Assembly (NCBI GenBank): GCA_029261305.1
Contig: JAJDBO010000381.1
Location: 1-11,868 of the forward strand
Direction: 5' to 3'
Length of the DNA stretch: 11,868 nt
DNA from: Nitrospirales bacterium
Lineage (GTDB): Bacteria; Nitrospirota; Nitrospiria; Nitrospirales; UBA8639
Part shown: positions 1 to 6,570 of the stretch, piece by piece
Position numbering within the stretch: position 1 is the stretch's first letter
Layout: each line of letters begins with the position of its first letter
The notes under the pieces: model-generated
The model's database searches: none
Seen by the model: the letters and a program-made list of their open reading frames with translations, nothing else
What the model was told of the DNA's origin: nothing
Position numbers and translations under genes: made by a program

Positions 1-154
1 CCGCCATTCGCACACCCCCAATGGCAGGACCACAGGCCACGTTATCCACCACGACCATCCCACGGAGCCCACATGCTGGATCGTACAGATGCACGATTTT
101 AATCGGCCCCAAGTCATCACAATATTCGTGAAAGGTAAAACTTGTCTGGCTCAT
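1..154 (-). CDS. Glu/Leu/Phe/Val-type amino-acid dehydrogenase, N-terminal fragment (runs off left edge)
   Basis: Only the first 51 residues are in the window, starting at the ATG at 152-154. The visible part contains GLRGMVVVDN followed by GPAIGGVRMA. This matches the start of the dimerisation domain of the Glu/Leu/Phe/Val dehydrogenase family, whose members carry a GGxRM signature just before the catalytic lysine region. Family members reversibly deaminate an L-amino acid to a 2-oxoacid plus ammonia using NAD(P). The short N-terminus resembles leucine/valine/phenylalanine dehydrogenases more than classical glutamate dehydrogenase, but the substrate cannot be read from this fragment. A purine-rich AGAAGGGA lies about 10 bases upstream. 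It is the last visible gene of the minus-strand operon, 61 bases after the oxidoreductase beta gene, so its 2-oxoacid product is a natural substrate for that enzyme. The catalytic lysine and nucleotide-binding fold lie outside the window. Confidence 0.8.
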   Translation of the reverse strand, partial: MSQTSFTFHEYCDDLGPIKIVHLYDPACGLRGMVVVDNVACGPAIGGVRMA

Positions 155-215
155 GAACCTATTCCCTTCTTTATTTTAAAACTGGCTTTTCTTCCAGATG
201 AAAACCGGTCAAACT

Positions 216-1175
216 TCATTCTTCTTTCTTAGGATTTTCCGTCTTCTTGACGTTCTCCCAGTATTGGTCGACTCGACGTTGTATGTGATCGAGTGCTTCA
301 GTATCCCGTTTGGGTTCAAACAAATGGCGAAAGCGAAGTTGGGGACGCAGGTATTCTTCCACGGGTTTGAAACGATTGGGGATGTAGGTATGCCGAACTT
401 TTCCTTTGACCGCTTCCTTCAAAGGCCAGACGCCAGTCTGCAATGCTAACCTCGCGATTTCATCGGCCTTTCCGGGATCGAACCCCCAACCGGTCGGACA
501 GACCGCTAAAGCAAGAAACAGTTTGGGCCCCTTGAGTGGCATGGCCCGACGCACTTTTTCTGCCAAGTCCACGACTTCATGTGACGACACCGTCGCCACA
601 TACGTCGGTTTGTGTGCACGCCAAATTTCGAAAATGTCTTTCTTCTCCTGAAAGGTCCCTTCCGGTTCTTCCTCGCCAACTGGAGAAGTGGAAGTCTCAG
701 ACGCAAATGGCGACGCGCTGGACATTTGAAACCCGGTGTTGCCGTAGGCTTCGTTGTCATAGCAGAGATACCAGAAATCCAAACCACGATGGATGGCAGC
801 CGATGTGGAGGAGAGCCCCATGTCATACGTTGATCCATCCCCAGCCAAGACCAATACTTGTAGGTCATCTTTTTCTTCCAGCTTTCCTTTTGCGCGTCTA
901 ATATCCAGTGCATCTCGAATACCTTGGGCTCCAGCGGACGGGCTGCCCATGGTCGTGTACAGCCAGGAGGACCGTATCGGACTAAAAGGGTAGGTGGCCA
1001 TCAAGGTCATGCATCCCGCCGCGTTGACAATGACCACATTCTCTCCAAGGATCTTGTGCATGAGTCGAAGCGTGATGAGTCCCCCACACCCCGCACAGAG
1101 CGATGCGCCGGGACTGACTTCTTCTTCGCAAGGAAGATCCTTCGGGCTCTGGTAAAACTCCCGCTTCACTTTCAT
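216..1175 (-). CDS. porB: 2-oxoacid:ferredoxin oxidoreductase, beta subunit (TPP-binding)
   Basis: This 319-residue protein is the thiamine-diphosphate-binding catalytic subunit of a pyruvate/2-oxoacid:ferredoxin oxidoreductase. The enzyme interconverts 2-oxoacid plus CoA with acyl-CoA plus CO2, passing electrons to ferredoxin in the cytosol. Visible motifs: CAGC (C27, C30) near the N-terminus; AAGC (C55); the TPP/Mg motif GDGSTYDMG at 112-120; DNEAYGNTG at 140-148, the counterpart of the usual DNEAY-NTG signature; and CPTGW with C226. C27, C30, C55 and C226 are placed as expected for the ligands of the beta-domain [4Fe-4S] cluster. A longer in-frame start at 1235 is possible, but the ATG at 1175 overlaps the alpha stop as ATGA, gives the usual family length, and removes a Cys/Arg-rich extension. 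The substrate (pyruvate, 2-oxoisovalerate or other) is not determined. The symbol is by family analogy. Confidence 0.9.
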   Translation of the reverse strand: MKVKREFYQSPKDLPCEEEVSPGASLCAGCGGLITLRLMHKILGENVVIVNAAGCMTLMATYPFSPIRSSWLYTTMGSPSAGAQGIRDALDIRRAKGKLEEKDDLQVLVLAGDGSTYDMGLSSTSAAIHRGLDFWYLCYDNEAYGNTGFQMSSASPFASETSTSPVGEEEPEGTFQEKKDIFEIWRAHKPTYVATVSSHEVVDLAEKVRRAMPLKGPKLFLALAVCPTGWGFDPGKADEIARLALQTGVWPLKEAVKGKVRHTYIPNRFKPVEEYLRPQLRFRHLFEPKRDTEALDHIQRRVDQYWENVKKTENPKKEE

Positions 1176-2410
1176 GGCGTAATGTCTTCCACTGGTTTCC
1201 CTGCGACAGCCAACGCCTTCTTGACCTGTTGCCATTCGCTCGTTGTGAATAACAACTCGGGCTCAGAAGATCCATCACCGGTTCCTGTTTCTTCCAATGC
1301 CGCAAACACACGATCGAACTCTGCGGTGCTAATATCTTTTCCTCCAAGCCCTCCAATAAAGGATCGGACTACCTTGGGACGATCGGCCACGTTCGCTAAC
1401 ACTGCGGCCACCTCCTGATACAGGATGCCACCTAGGCCTGGTGAAATATTCTGATCGATCACGCCGACGGCCCACCGGCCAGAAAGTGCTTGCGCCAACT
1501 CCTGAGTAGGTCTTGGGCGAATAAGGCGCAGCCGCAACAACCCTACTTTGTGCCCCTGATCTCGCCAACGATTCACCGCTGCTTTCCCCTTGGTTGAAAA
1601 CGAACCCGCCATGACCAGGACAGTCTTTGCACCTTCCATTCGGTATTCCTCGATGCCCCCATACCGTCGGCCAAAGAGACGTGCAAAATCTTCCGCAGCC
1701 TCCTTGTGCACTTGCAGTGCGTTTTCTACTGCTCGGTGCATTTGGTATCGGAAATAGCTATAGGCCGTCCCATCCAAGACTGCTACACCTTGCGCGACCG
1801 ATTGGGTTCCGTCGATGACTGGATGATGCTGCTTCAATACCGGAAGAAATTCGTCCACTTTTTTTTCATCTGGAATCTCAACTGGTTCCCGCGTAAACGA
1901 AAGAAAGAAGCCATCTAAATTCACCAGTACCGGCACCGATACTCGAGGGTCCTCCGCAATCCGATACGCCATCAAGACGGAATCGAGTACTTCCTGGCAG
2001 GTCTCAGCATGAATTTGGACGAAGCCGGCATCACGAGCGGCCAGCACATCGTTATGATCTGGCCCCAGCGTGATAGGAGAGGACAGACCACGTGACACAT
2101 TGACGAGCACGAACGGCATCCGCCATCCCGACACGGTATACAACGCCTCCATTCCATAAATAAGACCCTGGCTTGAGGTCGCAGTAAAGGTTCGTACGCC
2201 GGTCGTCGCTGCAGCTCCGGCGGCCGTGATCATCGAATGCTCACTATCCAGCGTGACGAACTTGCCATGGAGTATGCCATCCGCAAACCAGCTTGAAAGG
2301 GTTTCAATAATCTCGGTTTGCGGCGTGATGGGAAACGCTGGCACATATTCCACCTTCGCAAGGCGAGCTCCCCAAGCTGCGGCGGCATTTCCTGTGAGCA
2401 TCTTCCTCAC
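1172..2410 (-). CDS. porA: 2-oxoacid:ferredoxin oxidoreductase, alpha subunit
   Basis: This is the alpha (pyrimidine-binding and transketolase-C-like) subunit of the 2-oxoacid:ferredoxin oxidoreductase, 412 residues. Near the N-terminus it has LTGNAAAAWGA (5-15) and PAFPITPQTEII (24-35), the classic alpha signature (PITP). SEHSM (56-60) and TSSQGL (78-83) follow. The middle carries FGRRYGGIEEY (246-256), typical of the four-subunit POR/VOR type, and domain II starts near 262 (KTVLVMAGS). The start is chosen as the GTG at 2408-2410, which overlaps the gamma-delta TGA as GTGA. This mirrors the ATGA overlap with beta at the other end and suggests translational coupling. An ATG at 2399-2401 is an alternative that would remove three residues. 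A possible ribosome site (GAGG) lies about 10 bases before the GTG. Longer in-frame starts would run into gamma-delta coding sequence. Length is in the normal range. Confidence 0.9.
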   Translation of the reverse strand: MRKMLTGNAAAAWGARLAKVEYVPAFPITPQTEIIETLSSWFADGILHGKFVTLDSEHSMITAAGAAATTGVRTFTATSSQGLIYGMEALYTVSGWRMPFVLVNVSRGLSSPITLGPDHNDVLAARDAGFVQIHAETCQEVLDSVLMAYRIAEDPRVSVPVLVNLDGFFLSFTREPVEIPDEKKVDEFLPVLKQHHPVIDGTQSVAQGVAVLDGTAYSYFRYQMHRAVENALQVHKEAAEDFARLFGRRYGGIEEYRMEGAKTVLVMAGSFSTKGKAAVNRWRDQGHKVGLLRLRLIRPRPTQELAQALSGRWAVGVIDQNISPGLGGILYQEVAAVLANVADRPKVVRSFIGGLGGKDISTAEFDRVFAALEETGTGDGSSEPELLFTTSEWQQVKKALAVAGKPVEDITP

Positions 2411-3300
2411 CACGACCGTACCTCTTTTTTGGTGCTGATGGCATGTGGCCGACATTGTTCGAGGCAAATCATGCATCCTTTGCAATGCTGATAATCGATG
2501 ATGGGATAGCCTTTTTCATCCAACGCAATGGCCCCGTCCGGACAATGCACAAAGCACAAGCCGCATCGCGTGCATTGGTCATAGTCGATTTCAGGTCGTT
2601 CCACACGCCAGGCCCCGGTCTGTCGCGACTCGGCATTGCCGGGTGCCAAGATACTCGGTGTGCCAACCAACACGTTATCGTAACCAACGTGATGAATATC
2701 TTGTGCGGCAATCGACTCGGCATGCCGAAGGGGGACTTCCTCCAGCGCCTCAAAGATATCCTGCGCCAACTCAAGATTGTGATCGATAACTTGAGGGTCC
2801 AATTCTAACTCTCCTAACTCTTCTCGCAGGGCCACACTGAGTTGTTCCCAGGTAATAATTCCCGTAAGACGGGCGGCTGCCACACCAAGACCTGTACTCA
2901 AAGCCGAAGCTTTTCCTAAGCGATCAATCGTTTTTTGGGTAAGGTCCAACGCAAGCGTGTGGGTTTCAATGTTGATCTTTTTTTTCAGCGCCTCAAGGTT
3001 GGGTGTATTGATAAACACAGCGGAGGCAGTCTTAGCCCCCTGAAGAACGCCAATGTCAGGGGATTCGAGTAAGGTATCGTCACCGCAAATTATAAAGTCG
3101 GGGTGCGTGATCACCCCGCGCTCGAGAACAGTCGTTTTATTGATGCGTGCAAATGCCACAACCGGAGCTCCACGTCGCTCGGCCCCATACACGGGAGAAT
3201 CTTGAGCTTGATAACCAGCAATGAACGCGGCCGTACCAACGATACGACTGGCGGTTTTGACACCATGCCCACCGCGACCATGAAAGCGAATGCGAATCAT
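2407..3300 (-). CDS. 2-oxoacid:ferredoxin oxidoreductase, fused gamma-delta subunit (gamma domain plus 2[4Fe-4S] ferredoxin domain)
   Basis: This 297-residue protein joins two subunits that are often separate. Residues 1 to about 190 are the gamma domain, with the opening motif RIRFHGRGGHGVKTA, the CoA/nucleotide-contacting glycine-rich start of this family. Residues 232-297 are a delta-type bacterial ferredoxin with two full cluster motifs: C243-x2-C246-x2-C249-x3-C253-P and C273-x2-C276-x2-C279-x3-C283. The intervening 190-230 is a linker. The protein carries electrons from the TPP centre in beta towards soluble ferredoxin. The ATG at 3298-3300 immediately precedes the conserved start of the family, so the start is secure, although no good Shine-Dalgarno sequence lies before it. 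It begins 28 bases after the acyl-CoA synthetase stop and ends in a 4-base overlap with alpha. The order gamma-delta, alpha, beta is a common one for four-domain enzymes. Confidence 0.92.
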   Translation of the reverse strand: MIRIRFHGRGGHGVKTASRIVGTAAFIAGYQAQDSPVYGAERRGAPVVAFARINKTTVLERGVITHPDFIICGDDTLLESPDIGVLQGAKTASAVFINTPNLEALKKKINIETHTLALDLTQKTIDRLGKASALSTGLGVAAARLTGIITWEQLSVALREELGELELDPQVIDHNLELAQDIFEALEEVPLRHAESIAAQDIHHVGYDNVLVGTPSILAPGNAESRQTGAWRVERPEIDYDQCTRCGLCFVHCPDGAIALDEKGYPIIDYQHCKGCMICLEQCRPHAISTKKEVRSW

Positions 3301-3328
3301 ATGTGCACCGATTCTAAAGAGAATGGCT

Positions 3329-5071
3329 TCACGATTGTTGGATCTCCTTCAGCTGCTCTTCAACAATTTCACGAATGCGAAACTTTTGAATCTTTCCCGT
3401 TACTGTCATTGGGAACTCATCGACGATCCAGATGAATCGTGGAATTTTAAAATGCGCGACCTTCCCCTTGGCATATTCACGGAATTCCTCCGGGGTACCG
3501 TCCATCCTTTCATGAAGCTTAATCCAAGCCCCCACTTCCTCTCCCATTATTGTATCAGGCACACCGAAGACCGCGACTTGTGCGACTTTGGGATGCTCAA
3601 AATAAAACGCTTCGATCTCAGCGGGATAGATATTTTCACCACCTCGAATGATCATATCCTTGAGCCGCCCTGTAATTTGAAGATACCCATCCCCATCCAT
3701 GACTCCCAAATCCCCGGAATGAAGCCACCCAGCTTCGTCCATCGTTTTCCGGGTCGCATCCTCCTGACCATAGTACTCGCGCATCAGATGATAGCCTCGA
3801 AAACACACTTCACCTTGCTGACCTATGGGGAGTAGGGCACCCGTTTCCACATCGATGACCTTCACCTCCTGATGAGGCAAGTTCGTTCCAACGGTGCCGA
3901 TCCGGCGCTCAAAAGAATCTTCAGGTCGTGTGAGATGAGTGATGGGCGACGCTTCGGTCTGACCGTACCCAATGAGGATTTCCTTGCACCCCATATCTTC
4001 CATCACCCGCCGAACCAGTTCAGGAGGACAAGGGGCACCCGCCATTATGCCGGTTCGTAAACTCGAATGGTCAAACTTTTTAAAATCAGGATGTTCGAGT
4101 TCAGCAATGAACATCGTTGGAACCCCATGCACCGCCGTACATCGCTCTTGGTCGATTGCTGTCAAGGTAGGAGTCGCTTCAAAATACTCGGAGGGAATGA
4201 CGATAGTCGCTCCCACGGCAATACACACGAGATTTGCCACCACCATTCCAAAACAGTGGTAAAAGGGGACGGCGACACATAGTCGGTCCTCCGGGGTCAG
4301 TCTCATAATTTCTGCAGAGAAGTACGCGTTGTTCAGGATGTTGTGATGCGTGAGCAGAACGGCTTTAGGAAAGCCAGTCGTACCAGAGGTGAACTGAATA
4401 TTGATTGGGTCGTCGGAATCAAGAGTGGCTGCACGCGAATCAAGTTCATCGTCTGATCTTCCCTTGCCCAACTCCAAGAATTCAGGCCAGGTTAAAAATC
4501 CAGGTTGAGGACGTTGGGTGTTCATCGCATCATCAGGATCATAGACAATCAGATGTCTTAACTCGGGGAGTGTGGCTGAAGTAAAATTTTCTGCCGGGTT
4601 TGTGCGAGCCTCGGGACATAGCTCGCACACCATTTCCACATAATTTGAAGTTTTAAAGGATGGGATCAATAACAGAACCTGAACACCTGCCTGCTCAAGA
4701 CTGTGTTTCAAACCTCTAGGACGATAGCCCGGATTGATGTTGACGAGAATTGCACCAACATACGCCGTGGCCAATTGCAAAAGTAGCCATTCGAGATTGT
4801 TCGTAGACCAAATCCCAATTCGATCGCCACGAGACACGCCCAAGCCAAGCAGAGCTTTCCCTAATCGCCTCACTTGATCATGAAGAGCAAAATAAGTAAG
4901 GCGCACATGTTGAGGAATGCAGACAACGGCCTCATGCTCAGGGTACTGTGTCACGATTTTTTGGAAATGTTGAACAATGGTTGAACCAAGGAGCGGATGT
5001 TCTCCCCCACGATGCACGTAAGAAAATTGTTGGTTCGCTTCCTTCACCACTGACCCTTGTCTATAGTCCAA
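3329..5071 (-). CDS. AMP-forming acyl-CoA synthetase (ACSF2/FadD-like)
   Basis: This 580-residue member of the ANL superfamily activates a carboxylic acid to acyl-AMP and then acyl-CoA. Motifs are complete: P-loop TSGTTGFPKA (228-237), YGQTEASP (369-376), GWLHSGDLG (448-456), hinge and adenylate-binding GRLKDMIIRGGENIYP (468-483), and the catalytic lysine K560 in PMTVTGKIQK. The N-terminal YVHRGGEHPLLGSTI resembles medium- and short-chain acyl-CoA ligases of the ACSF2 type rather than acetyl-CoA synthetase. The substrate cannot be fixed from sequence. The frame opens at a TTG (5071). GTG codons at 5050 and 5047 are credible alternatives, since family homology begins only near residue 18. The TTG's purine-rich stretch (GGAGAGGGG) is rather distant, and the 5047 GTG has AGGG six bases upstream. 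It is the first gene of the operon with the 2-oxoacid:ferredoxin oxidoreductase, which suggests it feeds or drains acyl-CoA. Confidence 0.9.
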   Translation of the reverse strand: MDYRQGSVVKEANQQFSYVHRGGEHPLLGSTIVQHFQKIVTQYPEHEAVVCIPQHVRLTYFALHDQVRRLGKALLGLGVSRGDRIGIWSTNNLEWLLLQLATAYVGAILVNINPGYRPRGLKHSLEQAGVQVLLLIPSFKTSNYVEMVCELCPEARTNPAENFTSATLPELRHLIVYDPDDAMNTQRPQPGFLTWPEFLELGKGRSDDELDSRAATLDSDDPINIQFTSGTTGFPKAVLLTHHNILNNAYFSAEIMRLTPEDRLCVAVPFYHCFGMVVANLVCIAVGATIVIPSEYFEATPTLTAIDQERCTAVHGVPTMFIAELEHPDFKKFDHSSLRTGIMAGAPCPPELVRRVMEDMGCKEILIGYGQTEASPITHLTRPEDSFERRIGTVGTNLPHQEVKVIDVETGALLPIGQQGEVCFRGYHLMREYYGQEDATRKTMDEAGWLHSGDLGVMDGDGYLQITGRLKDMIIRGGENIYPAEIEAFYFEHPKVAQVAVFGVPDTIMGEEVGAWIKLHERMDGTPEEFREYAKGKVAHFKIPRFIWIVDEFPMTVTGKIQKFRIREIVEEQLKEIQQS

Positions 5072-5607
5072 ATCAAAAAGACCAACCCCTCTCCAGTTGG
5101 AAATCCTCTTTTAAGAAGTACGGAGACTCACGAATTAATTCCTCTCCAAAGGACAAATCCCTTTCCCTCCATCTGATCAAGAGTGAGCAATCTGCATGCC
5201 ATGGGGAAATTATGAGAAAAGGAAGGCAAGGGACTCCCTATTGACGTCTTTCTGTTTACACAACCAATAAGGTGAGGAAAGTTTCTTTTTGATGGGAAAA
5301 AAGAATTCTCTATCTTGGGGAGTATTGCCTCAACCGTAACACCCTTCAACGGTACCAAATGGGGGCAACTTCTTTAAGCTTTTTGAAAGATCTATGAAGA
5401 AGGAGGTCTGAATCCTTTTCGTATTTTCCTTCGTTTGGTTGGAAAGCCGATATTGGGGCTTTGCCGTCTCAATTTATCCCATCTGAATTTGGCATGTCTT
5501 TTAGCCTGAATTTTTGGGAGATTTTTGAAGAGCCTTTTTTTACGCATGACAGTATGTTTTATTCCACAAGGCTAACACAGAAACTTCGGCAATCTTGGGG
5601 AGGTGTT
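5072..5607. other. 536-base intergenic region between carbamate kinase and acyl-CoA synthetase genes
   Basis: No convincing gene is seen. The longest minus-strand frame here (5128-5358, 76 codons) opens with TTG, lacks a ribosome site and resembles no family I know. The stretch must contain the 5' leader of the acyl-CoA synthetase operon and the 3' end of the carbamate kinase transcript. No clear rho-independent terminator reading leftwards was found: the hairpins seen are not followed by a T-run on the minus strand. No strong -35/-10 pair for the minus strand was recognised either. An 11-base sequence, atcttggggag, occurs twice (5312-5322 and 5592-5602), and a hairpin lies at 5441-5465. Confidence 0.6.
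5441..5465. other. Small hairpin in the intergenic region
   Basis: The arms aaagcc (5443-5448) and ggcttt (5457-5462) are perfectly complementary around an 8-base loop. Two further G-C pairs (5441-5442 with 5464-5465) extend the stem across a single bulged base. Neither strand has a T-run directly after it, so it does not look like an intrinsic terminator. It could be an RNA structure in the leader of the acyl-CoA synthetase operon, or chance. Confidence 0.3.
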
Positions 5608-6570
5608 TCATTTTTTTGATTCGACGATTAAATCAGAGCAAATATGAGTGCCTCTTTTTCCTTCCAACCCCTCTCGGGCATTATTGTCTCTCACAATGAT
5701 AAATTCCTTGCCTCCATGTTCGATAAAGTCAATCGCCGCCTCGACCTTAGGTCCCATACTCCCAGGAGCAAAATGGCCTTCGGCCAAGTGCAGTTTCGCT
5801 TGGGCAACCGATATGTGTTCCAGGTCTTGTTCAATGGGTGTTCCATAATTCAATTTCACATAATCAACGGAAGTGAGGTTCAGAATTCGATCAATCTTCA
5901 ACGAGTCGGCTAGAATACTTGAAGCCAGGTCTTTATCCACCACGGCTTCGATGCCCCGAGTAACACCCTTTTCATCTCGATAGACAGGAATGCCTCCGCC
6001 GCCAACCGTGATGACAATCACTCCAGCGTTGACTAATTGTTCAATCGTGTTGGTTTCGATTATTTCAATGGGATAAGGAGAGGGGACCACACGACGATAT
6101 CCGCCTCGAGAATCTTCAACTAAGCGAGCTCCTTGATCTTTCAAAGCCCAAGCTACCTTCTCTGAATAATACGGACCAATAGGTTTGGTGGGAACCTGAA
6201 ACTGGGGATCATTGGGATCTACAAGGGTTTGTGAGAGGACTGTCACTACTTGCCGATGTATGCCGTTGCGTTGGAGTAAGTCCTGCAGAGATTGTTGAAT
6301 ACCGTAACCGATTTCTCCTTGGGATTGGGCGACACAGGCATCAAGGGGAAGATCGTAGGCCTGATCTTTTGCAGCATTCGCCCGAATTAAAATATATCCT
6401 ATCTGGGGACCGTTGCCATGTGTGATGATCAATCGAGTCCCATTTCGGATTGGCTCAAGCAGTCCTGATAAACATTCATCGATGTTTTGCCTTTGCTCTT
6501 CGATTGTGCCTCTTTGCCCGTGCTTGATCAGCGCATTTCCACCCAGAGCGACCAGGAGGGATTCAGGCAT
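5608..6570 (-). CDS. arcC: Carbamate kinase (amino-acid kinase family)
   Basis: This 320-residue protein has the length and all landmarks of carbamate kinase, which reversibly transfers phosphate between carbamoyl phosphate/ADP and carbamate/ATP. Motifs: nucleotide-binding ALGGNAL (8-14), THGNGPQ (50-56), PTKPIGP with K129, the glycine loop TVGGGGIPVY (188-197), VVDKDLASSIL with K213 and D214 (210-220), GSMGPKVEAAI with K275 (270-280), and a C-terminal GTHI. K129, K213 and K275 correspond to the three functionally important lysines of characterised carbamate kinases. The ATG at 6570 lies inside the upstream gene (8-base overlap) and has AAGG nine bases upstream, so the two are probably coupled. 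No arginine deiminase or ornithine carbamoyltransferase is nearby, so a standard arginine-fermentation role is not supported by context. The symbol is by family only. Confidence 0.92.
   Translation of the reverse strand: MPESLLVALGGNALIKHGQRGTIEEQRQNIDECLSGLLEPIRNGTRLIITHGNGPQIGYILIRANAAKDQAYDLPLDACVAQSQGEIGYGIQQSLQDLLQRNGIHRQVVTVLSQTLVDPNDPQFQVPTKPIGPYYSEKVAWALKDQGARLVEDSRGGYRRVVPSPYPIEIIETNTIEQLVNAGVIVITVGGGGIPVYRDEKGVTRGIEAVVDKDLASSILADSLKIDRILNLTSVDYVKLNYGTPIEQDLEHISVAQAKLHLAEGHFAPGSMGPKVEAAIDFIEHGGKEFIIVRDNNAREGLEGKRGTHICSDLIVESKK

Noticed and set aside
155..215. Terminator between oxidoreductase beta and the amino-acid dehydrogenase
   Set aside because: A CTGG/CCAG stem followed by TTTT exists on the minus strand, but it is only about 4 pairs and too weak to call.
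924..1418. 164-codon plus-strand open frame opposite the alpha/beta junction
   Set aside because: It is a shadow of two well-supported oxidoreductase genes, with a low-complexity translation and no family resemblance.
3290..3835. 181-codon plus-strand open frame opposite the acyl-CoA synthetase
   Set aside because: It is the reverse complement of conserved ligase coding sequence, has no recognisable domain, and carries no independent ribosome site.
5128..5358. 76-codon minus-strand open frame in the intergenic gap
   Set aside because: It opens with TTG, has no ribosome site, and its product resembles nothing I recognise.
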